NCBI GenBank assembly: GCA_963402885.1
Contig: OY727101.1
Coordinates: 14,608,417-14,672,416 of the forward strand
Origin: Antedon bifida
Lineage: Eukaryota > Echinodermata > Crinoidea > Comatulida > Antedonidae
Direction: 5' to 3'
Length of the DNA: 64,000 nucleotides
The position numbers and the translations under genes are program-made. The notes below the pieces were generated by a model that worked only from the letters and a program-made list of their open reading frames with translations, did not search any database and had not been told where the DNA came from. Positions 48,332-61,366 of this stretch are shown here, in pieces. Every line of letters begins with the position of its first letter. Positions within the stretch are counted from its first letter, which is position 1.

Positions 48332-51300
48332 ATGAGTTTAGGTGAGTAAAAGTATTTAACTATATTAGCTTGTTGAGTTAGGCCTGATCGAGGTGCTGCG
48401 TATTGCGGATTCCCGAACCTATTCATGTGTGTCCAGCACGCACTTTAATGTCCGGTGTTGGGTCTCAGGCCTAGAATAAAACAAGTGTTCTAAACGTAAA
48501 TACAGGCGCTATAATACAAGATTTGTATTTAGATACAGTTTATTAAGAAGATATCCCTCTTCCCGGGTCTTACTTACCAAACGAAACCAAATGGAAACAA
48601 ACGAGACTCGGAATGTTGCAAATAGGCCTACCTACCAAACGAGAATAGATACAATTGTTTATTAAGGATCAAAACCCAACTTTTATAGCAAAAATCGTGC
48701 GAATTTATGTAAAAACGATAAATTTAGCTACAAACCAGCTTGGGTCGCTCTCTCTACATGGATGAACATTCTAGCCTATACTAAAGCACTGCTGCCAATC
48801 AAACAAACACGTTCTTTGAACTCCATGTCTCTAACCGCGGCCCTCTATAGAACGCTGCGAATCAACTGTTACATTTTATGATCATGATCAACAACAAAAC
48901 GTACCCATGTAGAAATCGTATGCGCAGTTGGATTGTTCTATTGACATGTCTGTGTCGAAGATTAATTGACAACAACACAAGAAATTGCTGAACAATTATT
49001 TTAATTTCATCGAAATCGGACTACGAAAAGTTCACTTTCTTACGCCCGTAATTTGAAGTAGTTGGTAATTAATAAAATATGCAATTTTTATATTTGAATT
49101 ATCACATTGTCCAAGAAACCTCCTGAAATGACAAATTGCGTTAATCTATAGAATATTAAATTATGCATTTGACTATGTATGTCGTTACCGTGTGCAGTGC
49201 AATAAACGTGTTTTTAATACATGGCAAGCAGTTTTACATCTTTACATGAATCTCCTTAATTTACCTCCGCCAAGGAGGTATATGTAATCGATCGTGTTTG
49301 TTTGTTTGTTAGCAGGATTACTCAAAAAGTAATTACAAGATATCTACCAAAATGAATATACATATAGATGTGGTCAAGGACCACTACATTAAATTTTGGG
49401 ACCACGGTCCCAATTCTGGACCACTTTTTATATAAGACCTGCTAGTGTTAAAAGATAGGACAGAATTTTTCAAAAGCCGGCGAGCAGTCTTAAAGTAACA
49501 AGTAAACTGAAATTGCATTTTCTCGAGAAAGAGTTATAATTTGTGATTTGTAATTTTAAAACATAAATTGATTTAATTTACAGGTTTTTTGATACGAGTA
49601 GTTTTTAAAAACTTATTTCTTTTCAAATTCAACTGTTTGTTTTTGGCGTTGCTGTTCTATTGTTAGTCAACAGAATCTATTGTTAGTTGAAAGGCTAGTT
49701 ACATAACCATTACACCAAATTCGCATACACCTGCTTGTAGTGAAATTAGCCCAAATCACACATAGCATTAAGACACACACAAATATATATATATCAAGCA
49801 GACGGTCCGAGTTCGAGTCTCGGTTGGGGCGACTTTTTCTCATTCTCACAGATTTCCTCATCTTTATCGTTTCAAATTAATTAATTAAATTTCAGTATAT
49901 CACCGGGCGGTTTAGAATTACTGTTCTTTGCCTGATTTGTTTATATATATATATAGTTTTTGCAAGGAAAGGCAGGAAACACTGCTACATATGTTCTATG
50001 AATGTGATCTAGTAAAGAAAATATGGGAAAATGTAAAACAATATATGTATCGAAATATCAACAATAACTTAATTATCACCAAAGAAAGTATATGTTTTGG
50101 TTTTGGAAAAACATACAGTGATGCGAACACTCTAATTTTAATACAAAGTGGTACATATTTAGTTGCAAAATCAAAGAACAATTACTTAATTATAATCACT
50201 TAATGCACATTTACCAAAAATACAAGGCAACCATATTATTATTTACAAAATGATTATTATAAGGTGTATATTTTTGCGATACATTATTTTTTCTTTTATT
50301 TCATTACTCTCTTATTTTTTAGAGAATATTATATCGTGTTTCTTTTATTTGTTTAATAGTTACGTTACCTTTATCTATTAATTTTGTATTATGTATGTGT
50401 TGAAATGAAATATATAAAAAAGGACCGCTCTGCCCAGGGTCCGATCCAGCTTTGGAATAATGGGGGAGAGGGGGGTAGGGCGCAACATCACACAGAATAT
50501 GTGCCACAGCCCCCCTCTCCTCCCCCGCTCTATGGTGGGGCCTGTGGCGAAGATATAAGAAGATATTTCGATATAAGAGAGAAAGCCAAGTGACATTTGT
50601 TAGAAATTCTGGCTAAGATCTAAGATCTTTATTTTGTATTTATTTTATTAAACAAGAATTCTTAATTTTCAGTCACCTTTCTTTTTGATTGATTAGATAT
50701 TTCACTACTATACTTATTAGTACAATTTGCTCGGAGGAAAGTGCTGTCATTAGCACATTGCAGTTAAAATAGCAAAGCATTTATGTATTACATTCCGGGA
50801 TTACATTCGTAGTATATCATTTAACCTACCTTACCGTTCCTAGCAACAATCTTTTCAAACAATGATTTGAAAATATTAAACAGTTTTATGATACAATTCT
50901 ATTTATGTTTCAAGATGAAAAACCACCGATGTATGTCTCCGAGAAAAAAGGAAACGATAGAGGAGATGGTTCAGAAAAAAAGCCTTTTAAAACATTACTA
51001 CAGGTAGCTAATTGCTATAATTTGATAGTTAAAACATGGACATATTAATCAATGTACATTAATAGCGTAGTTTAATAAATAATGCAATTCTCTGTAAATA
51101 AAATAGGCCTATTTTACTTTTGTGACAGGCTATGAAAGCATCTGGTGAACCATTTCCAAAATTTATGGTCGATTCCAAGAAAGACGGAGAGGTAAGATCA
51201 TTGTATTATAAACATACTATGTTTGATACTTCATTAAATCTAAAACCGCAAAAGCTCTCTCTGCAAAATTGCAATTCTAACATAACATGAACACTTGGGG

Positions 51301-54300
51301 AAAATAGAAGTTGTCAAGTGTGAACAACATGATTATTTGCCGTAGTTTAGAAGGTGATATTAATAATAGATGTTTTGTTTATTTATAAGAGATGGGAAGA
51401 GGTTTCTCAAGCCCAACGAAAAAAGATTGCAAAGCTTTATTCTGCAGAGCAACGCAAACCAGCTGACAGAGAAAAGAAAGAAGTAAGTCAACCCAATGAT
51501 TGCTACAAGTAACAATTGTAATGTTTTCACTTTGTCAGATGTCACAATCATAAACCATTGTCATAAAAAGTATGACTTAATAGTTTGTCTAAATATAGGA
51601 AATGAAGTACAAATTGTATAAAAAATAAAATGCATTGTAACCCTTTATTTTCCTTATTTCCCTCCTTTATAGATTAAATTGGTTAAAAGTATTGGTTTAA
51701 AATATTACATGTTACATTTATTGATTTTTTGGCTAAAAAAATGGTTACAGTCAGTGAAAACCAGTATTTGTGAAATGATGATATGTATTAAAGTATTGTT
51801 TTATTTAGGCAGAGAAGGCTGAACCAAGAGAACGTAATTTAGAAGAAGCTAAAAAAGTTACAATTGAAGAAGATTCTAGTTTGCCCAAGGCTGAGTTGGT
51901 AAGTGATAATAGCTACTTCAAGGTGTATGTAGAATTAGAGAAAGTGTAAAATCTTGTTGGGTAAAATAGATTTTTCTGTACTTTTTTTAATACTGTATAC
52001 ATAAATACTATACATGCAATATTGTATAATATTCATTATTTTTTAATACGTCTGCAAATGATAAAACCAGAGGGTTCACAAATTCGATATTATAACAAAT
52101 CTGAAAAAAAGTGTGGCAAGACATTATATTAAATATAGATTCTATATTTTGAACATCTAGTACATATTCTAGGTACAATGTTACCGTAAATGATAAACAT
52201 TTGTACACAATTTTAGATATTAATTTAAAAATGTTATAGATCAAGATTCGAGATTCAACAAAAAAGAGAGATGTACGCATCAAAGTACAAGGTTGGGTGC
52301 ACAGACTTCGCAGACAAGGTATAGTGAAGTTGTATTACGGTACTATTTCTATAAAATAAAATTACTATTAAACCATTTTGTAAAACAATTTTGAGATAAT
52401 TTTTTTAAAGCATAGAATCAATATGTGATAGTAAAGTTTCCAAGTAAAACATATAATTATCTTTTGAAATGTTTTAGTGCTAAATAAATATCTGAAATGA
52501 TTTGTGGATATGTTGTTTTAGTCAAACCCTTCCCGATATATTTTAAGATAATGCAGAGAATGGATGAAATGAGTCTTACATGATTTAGGTAAATTAGTAT
52601 AAATTTGATTTTTACCTAGACTCTAATCACTTTGCTGGATTTTTTAATGCTAAATATACATCGTAATGCCTTGATTTAATTGTTTTAGGAAAATCTCTGA
52701 TGTTCATTGTGTTACGAGATGGTACAGGATTTCTACAGTGTGTGCTCAATGATAAAATGGTATGTATAGGGGTAGTTTTTAGGTAGTGAACACTGTTCCT
52801 TAAGCCCTGTCTACACTATCAAACTTTATGTGACAATATATGGACATGATGATGTCATATCACTACCATATTTGGGCATATAACTACCATATTTGGGCAC
52901 ATCGCACTTTTTTTAGTTTGATAGTGTAGACAGAGCTTTAGACATGATGCTATAGTGATCATCCTTTGAATAGGACATAATGCCATTGACCCTGTGTGTG
53001 TATAAATGATTATGATGATATACATTGCAATATTCTAGATGACCAGGGTATTGTACTTTTACCATGGATGGTCTGATCCAACTTTCCTTAATTTTCTACA
53101 AATTTTTGTGAAATACGGATCTTTACCACATTCAAACCACAGATAGATATGTGGTCACGGACGATTCCATTAAAATTTGGAGACAATCGGGATCCCAATT
53201 CTGGACCACATTTTATTATTTTAAGTACTAATTTTAGACCGTACGTCAAAACTACAAGGCAGATCTTCATCACGAGTCTTGATCCTTTTCTATTTTTACT
53301 CCTGGCAACTTGCAACTCTCTGTTTATTTATATTTTCAGTGTCAGACTTACAATGCCTTGATACTTGCCACTGAAAGTACTGTAAGTCTTTATGGAGTCA
53401 TCAAACCTGTACCAGAGGGCAAACAGGTTAGTACTATTGTCATTTATTAGATTATGGATTTATAGAACACATTTCATTTAGCATGGTAATGACAAAGTTT
53501 CGTTTTTCTCTTGCCAGGCACCGGGTGGACATGAGCTAACATGTGATTATTGGGAGCTTGTGGGTGCATCACCAGCCGGTGGGGTTGATAATCTAGTTAA
53601 CGAAGTAAGAAATCATCTTTTTGGCTAAAACACAGATAAGACTCCCTTCAGTATAAGGATAATTGTTATGTTTATTTTCTCAAATTGTCAATTTAATACA
53701 ATTGAAGCCATTGGTTTTTAATGTTTTTAGGAATCGCATATTGATGTTCAACTCGATAACCGCCACATGATGCTTCGAGGAGAAACTGTAAGTTTATTTA
53801 TTTATTTCATTTTTATATTCATTATATTATTTTTTTAGATTATAAATTTAAACTTCTAATAAATTGAATTGCGGAAACTGAAATGTAATTATTAAGTAAT
53901 ACAGTATTAAATAATAGTGTTATCCTGATTTTTAGCTTTCTAAAATTATGAAAGTGAGGTCCAGTTTAACATACTGGTGAGTATTATTTCTTGCTTTATA
54001 TTTATTGATTCACTTACACGACATCTTAAACAATAATAATGAAATCTTAGTGCGCCGGTTATGAAACAATTAGTGAAAATACAACTATTAATTCATACAT
54101 TTTACCGCACATTCATATGCAATATATGAAAGTAGAAACAAAGCAAATAATTGGATTGGATAGAAATTCAAAGAAGCGTATTCAAACTTGTTTTCATTAT
54201 GTTTCAGTTTTAGACAGCACTTCTTTGACAGGGGATATTGTGAGGTAAGTTATAGTTCTTTTTTAAATATTATTACTGCCCTTCAATCACAATTTCTCCA

Positions 54301-57084
54301 ATAATTAAAATGATACAAACTTTTCTGAAGTATTTATTGTATTCATACTATTTCTGTATTTTCATGACTGAGCCAACATATATTTCCTCTCATTCGTTTT
54401 ACGGAATGGTGTCCCCTTAATAGGACTGTCCCCTGATTATTATGAGGAAACCAGAAAATTGTCATACTTGTTTCAAACTATATCACATATATCACTATAT
54501 GTGTTAGTCTAAGATATTTACAATATTTATTTTGAGCATAATATTTCATTGTTTTCGTTTGAAGGTCTGGCCACCAACTCTTGTACAAACACAAGTCGAA
54601 GGAGGTTCAACACTGTTTAAACTGAACTATTTTGGAGAAGAGGTATAATATATAGTTTAAATAAATATTCATGACATTATTTTTACTGTGAAAATGTATG
54701 CCCACTTTTAAATAATAACCATATATTCACAAAACAGAAAGTTTATTTAATGTTCTCCTATAATTTAATGTAGTGAGGCTCCTTTGAGATCATGATCCTA
54801 CATTTTTGTTCCTCTCTCTAGGCGTTCTTGACACAGTCATCCCAGCTGTACCTTGAGACAGCCATACCATCATTAGGAGACGTTTTCTGTTTGGCACAGT
54901 CTTACCGTGCAGAACAGTCTCGTACAAGGCGTCACTTGTCTGAGTAAGTTTTCTTACAATCTTGTGAGCACAAGTACTACAGTCACTATTAATCTCTGAC
55001 CACTGAAGATTTACAACTATATTAAAACGGTAATAAGGCACCTGCTGCTACCAGTGCCACAACCATTTAATGTATGTAAATGTTTGCTGATTTACAACTA
55101 TACTGTACTGCTAATACATCTGCTGCTTTCAGTACCACAACCAACCATTATTATATAAATAATTGTTTGTTTTGTAGGTACACTCATGTTGAAGCAGAAT
55201 GTGCATTCCTTACGTTCGATGATCTTCTTGATCGTATTGAAGACCTTGTATGTGATGTAGCTGAACGTGTTATGAAAACCCCAGAAGCTGAATATATCAA
55301 AGAATTACATCCGGTAATAATCATTGTTTAATAAGCAAGATTAATTTTGTTATTGAATTTATATTGATATATATATATATATAAATATATATAATATTAT
55401 TTTTTTTTGTCAGAACTTTAAAGTTCCAAAACGTCCATTTAAGAGAATGGACTATGCGGATGCAATCAAATATCTTAAAGAGAATGACATCAAGAAGGAA
55501 GATGGAACATATTATGAATTTGGAGAGGTAAGATTCTGTTCTGTTTTTGTCAAAGTGAGCGATATATTTAATGTATGATTTGTATACAGTTATGTAATAT
55601 AATATTACATATTGTAAAGGTTTCAACAGTTTTTGGACAAATATATTCGCTTTCCCCTGTTCTTTAGAGACGTAAATCTTGGGAGTCATGAAGCAACTGA
55701 ATATTTGCCAATTTTATTCCCAGCCTAAATTAGAACATAAAATGCGTACGTTAAACATTTGAACTCAAACACCACAGTGTTTTCTTTCTTTACTCACTTT
55801 TTGATTACACCAAATTTAAAAACATTAATTTTTAGGATATTCCGGAGATGCCTGAAAGGAAGATGACAGATAAAATCAATGAGGTATGTATTATTCAATA
55901 ATTACAATTTATAATATATGTTATTTACAAAAAGGATTACAGATAAAACAAAAGGTACTTCACTTTTTCTGTATTAATTTATTGTTTTGTCAATATTTTG
56001 TATATCGTTTCTTCTGTTAATTTATTGATACATTTTTTGTTTTTCAGCCAATACTTTTGTGTCGCTTTCCTGCTGCCATTAAATCCTTCTACATGGAAAA
56101 GTGTGCAGACGACAAACGAGTAACTGAATCGGTGAGTAAATATGCACATACAGAAAGTCATATCGACCAGACAGTCACCAAAGCCATGGTAGCCGCTGTT
56201 TGCGATGGTCAATTATTATAGAAAGACATTTTTAACAGATTTTATCAAATTTCTCTATACTAGCTTTTCCAATTTGTTTTAATATCTTCTTTGGTATCCA
56301 TCAAAATAAAAATTACTCATATATAGAAAACAGAAATAATAAATTTGGCATGAAAAATAGCATGCAAGGCAGGCTGTTTTCTATTTTCCAATATACTTTT
56401 TATATTGTATATTATGAATTATATTTTATAACTTTTAAAAACTGTACTGTACTTTTCTATTTTTAACCTTTTTTTACGTATTTTAGACTGTTTTATCTGC
56501 TGCAGTGTATTGACAAAGATTTTCTGATCTATATGAATTAGGCCAGTAAAGATGAATTGAATTGAATATTTGTTTCTGACAATTTTGTTTATTTCTTATT
56601 ATGTTATTGTTAGTCTATTCAGAAATATGTTGATTGTAATTATTAACATTAATGCATGTTGCAGGTTGATCTACTCATGCCAAACGTAGGTGAAATTGTT
56701 GGAGGTTCAATGAGGATGTGGGACAGTGATGAACTACTAGAAGCTTACAAAAGAGAGGGTATTGACCCTACCCCTTACTATTGGTACACAGACCAAGTAC
56801 GTACAGAACATTCATAATCTCTTCTGTCATGTCATGACTTTTTGTGTGTTTTTATTTGATGAAATACTAATTTTAACATATCATATCCTATGATAACATT
56901 TGGAGGTATTATAATTTCCATACATTGTTGATATTGTGTGTTTAAATTACAGAGAAAATATGGAACTTGCCCCCATGGAGGGTATGGCTTAGGCCTTGAG
57001 CGTTTCCTAACGTGGCTGCTCAACCGCTATCATATTCGTGACGTCTGTTTCTACCCAAGATTTACTGAACGGTGCAAACCATAA
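48332..57084 (+). CDS. NARS1: Cytosolic asparaginyl-tRNA synthetase, complete
   Basis: Charges tRNA-Asn with asparagine in the cytosol; class IIb synthetase. Coding exons: 48332-48341, 50915-51003, 51129-51191, 51390-51482, 51809-51898, 52240-52318, 52689-52759, 53340-53426, 53518-53604, 53731-53787, 53936-53976, 54208-54244, 54565-54642, 54822-54943, 55178-55313, 55414-55527, 55836-55883, 56048-56131, 56665-56796, 56953-57084 (TAA). All phases join, giving 549 aa against 548 in human. The N-terminal metazoan extension ([21 protein letters not shown]) is charged. The OB-fold anticodon domain begins near residue 125 (VKVQ-type strand, [19 protein letters not shown]). Motif 1 is near 243-275, motif 2 [13 protein letters not shown] at 321-333, motif 3 [10 protein letters not shown] at 515-524. 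The 10-nt first coding exon precedes a 2.6-kb intron containing a repeat duplication and a LINE fragment. It diverges from ASPG. No inactivating change was seen. Confidence 0.97.
48770..49260 (+). repeat. Second copy of a duplicated segment (partner 43990-44890)
   Basis: Shares, in the same order and orientation, phrases such as 'agcctatactaaagcactgc' / 'tgcctatgctaaaatttaag', aatcaactgtta, 'gcagttggattgttctattg' / 'gcagtctgattgctctattt', gctgaacaatt, then tgtgcagtgcaata and 'atgaatctccttaattta'. In the first copy the LINE at 44235-44728 interrupts the series. Lies inside NARS1 intron 1. Confidence 0.7.
49262..49450. repeat. Dispersed repeat starting 'acctccgccaaggaggt'
   Basis: Palindromic start (acctccgccaaggaggt), a TTTG run, then 'gtggtcaaggaccactacat' and 'tcccaattctggaccacttt'. 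The second part recurs at about 53145-53220 in another NARS1 intron ('gtggtcacggacgattccat', 'tcccaattctggaccacatt'). Confidence 0.55.
49950..50540 (+). mobile_element. Degenerate L1/Tx1-like LINE 3' fragment
   Basis: Reads as the C-terminal zinc-finger-like end of an L1-type ORF2: [25 protein letters not shown] has Cys, His, Cys spacing like zf-RVT domains. Around 50140 the similarity moves to another frame (KWYI... KIKEQ... [15 protein letters not shown]), implying a frameshift. It is followed by a GC-rich 3' part at 50430-50545 with an inverted pair (ggcc/gtgg and gggggagaggggg/ccccctctcc). Inactive remnant in NARS1 intron 1. Confidence 0.65.
52800..52942. mobile_element. MITE-A copy, best preserved
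   Basis: Starts 'ttaagccctgtctacactat' and ends 'tttgatagtgtagacagagc'. It has the central 'catgatgatgtcatatcac' and two 'ccatatttgggcat' modules. It lies in the NARS1 intron 52760-53339. Confidence 0.85.
54391..54450. mobile_element. MITE-D fragment
   Basis: 'ggtgtccccttaataggact' and gtcccctgattatta words in the NARS1 intron 54245-54564. Confidence 0.4.
56220..56566 (+). mobile_element. LINE 3' UTR fragment with GAATT tail
   Basis: AT-rich stretch ending 'gatgaattgaattgaat', the same tail as the LINE at 44235-44728. Lies in the NARS1 intron 56132-56664. No coding sequence left. Confidence 0.5.
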
Positions 57085-57926
57085 ACTACAAACAACTCTA
57101 GCAAGTGTACTGAGCTAATTTTCATCCGTCAAATTAAAGATTTGTTTCATTCCATTTCATTGGTGCACTTTAAAAAAAAAATTGTTTTCTCTCTATGAAA
57201 ACAATCAAAAATTGTGCAGATATGTCTTGTTTTGTATCTCATTTAAACATGCTTACCGTAGTAATTGGGTTTCAAGGGAAGTAGTTCTATTAATTTTTAA
57301 CCTGAGGATTATCTATAACCAATTTAAAAGCACAGGTGAATAGTATAATTTCTTGACAAAGGTCATGACAGAAAATACAGTAACATCAGACAGAAAAATA
57401 GTTTGTAGTCATGATAGTAATAAGTTATAAACTGATGTGTCATATATTTTTGCTTGCTTTTTATTCATACTCCGAAAAAATTATTGTCACTTTTTAGACA
57501 GATTTGTGTGTCTTGCTGAATGTTATAATTAGTATATCTGCACCAATTTTGGTTTAATAATATTGGATATAGTGTAGTGTAATATACCTAATTACATGTT
57601 TATTTATCTAATGTTTTTTTAAATATTTTGTATATCATTAAATATATTCATAAAAATGAATAAGATCCTGTGATTACAATTATGCCAAAATTTAGTTGCT
57701 GCAAAATTTACTATATACACATTAAGTACAATGTTGAGCACAAAGTTGCAAATGTTGATGTATCAGTGAGATGTTACCATTATATTTTAAATTAAAACTT
57801 ATAATTATGTAGGAACACTTATAAGCTGTTTTCATCATAATAATAGAACTTTAACCAACATTTATAACTATACATTTGATAAATTGTTGCTTAAAAAATT
57901 TTAAGAAAGTGATAAATGTGATGATA

Positions 57927-57932
57927 AATAAA
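57927..57932 (+). promoter_or_regulatory. Candidate NARS1 polyadenylation signal
   Basis: AATAAA about 840 bases after the NARS1 stop. Reasonable position, unconfirmed. Confidence 0.3.
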
Positions 57933-57949
57933 GATGCAAAATAGCAATA

Positions 57950-59400
57950 TATTGTTACATGGTTACATTTATTTTTAAAGGCATTAACAAAAATTGTGTT
58001 CTTTCAAAACTTAAAGAATAATGTTCGGTCATTGTATCAATTTACATTATACTCTCCTATTTATAATAGAAATGCGTGAGCATGGGTATCTTGATAAGTA
58101 TCCGTTGAGTTAAAATAGGATGATTTTTATAATTATAAGAATGCAAAACATTCCATAATTGTGATGTGAGGATTTTCATCTCTGGATCTCTTCATGGTTT
58201 TTTTTTTATCGAGGTTGAAGAAACCCTGACCAACCAGAATGCAGTTAAGAGAACCACACTGTCAGCAGTAGGCCAGCAGCAGCGACATTTCATTGGTTTT
58301 TTTTTATATGGCTGCGGTTTACCGTCCGTTGGTTACTTGTTCCTTTATTCAATTTATTGTGTGAAGTTGGTTACCTGTTCGATGTCATTCAAATTATCGG
58401 GGGTTGTCAGACGATCTGGACCACGGACAATCGGTCGGGTCCTACTAAGAATGCACGGAGCGTCGGGAAGGCCAGAAGAGCGCCCGACAAGCTCAGAGGA
58501 GCGCCCGGAAGGCCCGGAATCGTCCGCATATTTTCAATTTTTAAATTTCACTTGTAATACGTGGTTACGAAATTCGCGCATGGCGCATGCGTAGATCAGT
58601 AAGTATCCGCTTGCCGCGATCAGGTGCAAAAGCTGACAATTACAATTTCCAACAATTTGGAACGAATTACAGTATTTGTTTGAAGTTTTTTTTAATAAAC
58701 ATATGTTAGGCCTCCATAAATACTTATTAGTTAAAATAATTAATAAAATATTTAAAATTAGTAAAAGATAAAGAATTCAAATAATTTGAGGCCATAGAAA
58801 CGTCAGATATACGCTGCCGCCACACTTAAGCATAAACATTATGCTAGCGGCAATCTAGTTAAAAACAGCCCAAAGTAAAACAATTGCAAACAGAGGTTTT
58901 TCTTTTTTAAATGGTCACATATGATCGAAAGACATTTGACCCTCGACCCCTCAATGTTTGCATATATATGCGACTAAAATGTCTGTAGGTTTCCAATAGT
59001 CAACATACAGATATAGCATCTACTGTATTTTGGGAATTACAAAACGGTCCTATGCTGGCTATTAGAAATCTGTATTGAGTCCTTTGACGCCAAAAAAAAG
59101 TATAATACAGACATTCAGTCGCATTTATGTTTCTTGGTGTGGTGATTACCAGCGATCTAAAATGGCATGATTAGGCCTACATAACCAAACCAAGTGTATC
59201 AAAAAATAATTTTCCACTGATGAATGAATGAATTATATGCAATTGAGAAATAGGGACGAGGGTCAAATGTCGTACTTCCGGTCATTTTTCATAAAAATTC
59301 TCTCCCTGATTGACTATTGTATTAGTTTTTGAAATATGGTAAGTTTCGATGTAATGTAAAATATCGTGTGTGAACTGAGTGTGACGCGACACATTCATGA
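57950..59400. other. Intergenic spacer with a GC-rich patch
   Basis: The stretch 58400-58530 is much richer in G+C than its surroundings and has a short internal repeat (gagcgcccgacaag / gagcgcccggaag). A 142-codon open frame (58166-58594) crosses it but shows no domain I recognise. Otherwise no gene was seen. Confidence 0.4.
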
Positions 59401-59419
59401 AGTGTGTCGTGTGCGTTAA

Positions 59420-59504
59420 ATGAGATCCGACGCGCTGATGAATTTGTTGGTGGTCATCAGCGCAATCACCCTCGTGTTTTACGGTGTTTATGAACACAAA
59501 ATCA
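59420..59504 (+). CDS. Candidate first exon: short single-pass membrane peptide
   Basis: ATG at 59420 opens 28 codons ending at a consensus donor (A|gtaagt at 59505). The peptide has a short polar start followed by a hydrophobic span LLVVISAITLVFYGVY and a short basic-polar end. Joined to the next good acceptor (61366/61367) it would give about 32 residues and stop. This could be a small membrane protein, a signal-anchor exon whose remaining exons I missed, or a leader ORF of the downstream ASNS transcript. A minus-strand 173-codon open frame (59282-59803) overlaps it. I recognise no family. Confidence 0.25.
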
Positions 59505-60036
59505 GTAAGTAAAACAAGCTTATTAAATCGTTTGATATGTGAATAGAAAGAAAATGCACAGGAAATAAAAAAACCCAATTTTCTGGATTCTGAACAAATA
59601 TTATTATAGAAAACATATTGAGATATGTCGCTTAAATAGTTTTTTAACAAAAAGAAGAGGCTCTCCACGGATACTGTAATGGATCGGAAAGTTTCCGAAG
59701 TTTCTTTATAAGGCATTATTGGCGTCCCATTGCATTGTTTGTTCACACTGGTATTCGTGCGCATTATCATATCAGGTGAAGGATTATATTGAATAGGCTG
59801 CATGAGCGTTGGTTCTGCAGAAGTTGTTTTAGTTAAGACATGTTATATACCGTATTTCTTTAAATTGTGGATTTTCGCCAATACTGTGAGTAGATATTTT
59901 CTATACAACAATAATATATTACAGTGTTACTATGAATACATTACCTAGTTAAGTTGTTATAGTACATTATTTGTAACAACAAAAATGAATTCAACGTAAT
60001 TATTTCTCTTTGATACACAGCTTTGTCTTATTAGGT

Positions 60037-60330
60037 AGCATACCATGTTGGAGTTAGTTGGATAACATACCATGTTGAAGTTAGTTGGATAACATACCAT
60101 GTTGAAGTTAGTTGGATAACATATCATGTTGAAGTTAGTTGGATAACATACCATGTTGAAGTTAGTTGGATAACATACCATGTTGAAGTTAGTTGGATAA
60201 CATACAATGTTGAAGTTAGTTGGATAACATACCATGTTGAAGTTAGTTGGATAACATACGTATGTTGAAGTTAGTTGGATAACATACCATGTTGAAGATA
60301 GTTGGATAACATACCATGTTGAAGTTACGT
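60037..60330. repeat. 27-bp minisatellite
   Basis: About eleven tandem copies of a 27-bp unit containing 'taccatgttgaagttagttg' and gataaca. One unit has a small insertion (tacgtatgtt) near 60257. Minus-strand open frame is a by-product of the 27-bp period. Confidence 0.95.
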
Positions 60331-60339
60331 GATTAGTAG

Positions 60340-61366
60340 GAATGGATTTGGTTATTGGATCCAGGTATAAGCTCGTTGATTTTTATATCACAGTAATACT
60401 AATAATTAGAGTATATATTATAGAATATTATAGTAATCTTGTGATTGTTTTTATTGTTCAATGACATTGTTATGAAACACTGATTACTATACTATAATCT
60501 TTACGAAATCCATATTGATGAAAATAAAATAGGTTATATTTCTTAAAATAATCTTTCAATAAGTTTACTAAGCATTTGTAAAACTGAGATAGGACGGTAA
60601 TTTACCGTTCTTTCTTTATCTTCTCAGTTTTAAAAATTGGTTGGACTCTGGCTTGCAGTGAATGATTCAGAATTACACACCGAAAATTCCAGCCGCCTGT
60701 ACTCCAACGATTGATTTATATACGCTGCAACGCCACCGCTTCTACCGACTTCACGACAACTAGGTCTATATTCCAAATTGATTATATCCATCTAACTCTA
60801 TGTTCTCAATACGCCAAACGTCAGTTAATCCTATAAATGTATTTATTTTTAAGTCTTCATTTATAGTAGTTTCATTGAAGGCTAGATATAGTAAACGAGT
60901 TATCAAGCCGGGAACCATAACTGTCGCATAGTTCACTTGGAGTGATGGCGCTGCGATACAACTTATTCCGCGTAGACATTAACATTTTTTCTATTCATCG
61001 ATTAGTACATTACTATACTCTGTTGAAAGTCATTCAGTGACCACAGTAGAACAAAACTCTAATAATCTGAACAGTCATGTTCAGTAACTTGATAATTTCG
61101 TTATTTATGGAGTGTTTTGATATTAAATTCGATAGTTACGGCTATTTTAAAACAAATACTACAATAGGCCTATGACGGTCATATAGATGGCCAGTATATT
61201 AGAAAAGATAGTGCTTAACAATTAGTAATGTATTTAATCACGTGACTTTCTAAAATCATTAATCCATGAAAACGGAGCATGCAACCAATCGTTTGATCTC
61301 ATATGAGGAAGTCTCACACCCGATCTTTGGAATGTAATATTGTAATTAATTGTATGTTTTTTTCAG
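60340..61366. other. Intergenic spacer, no gene seen
   Basis: AT-rich sequence without recognisable coding similarity or tandem structure. Confidence 0.45.

Noticed and set aside
49780-49840. tRNA gene suggested by 'gtccgagttcgagtctcggt' and a ggggcgac end
   Set aside because: Only a T-arm/acceptor-like 3' part is present. No matching A-box and D-arm precede it on the same strand; the A-box-like word at about 49705 is on the other strand. At most a tRNA-derived fragment.
59957-60235. 92-codon minus-strand open frame with a repeating 9-residue unit
   Set aside because: Exact product of the 27-bp minisatellite; no conserved protein character.
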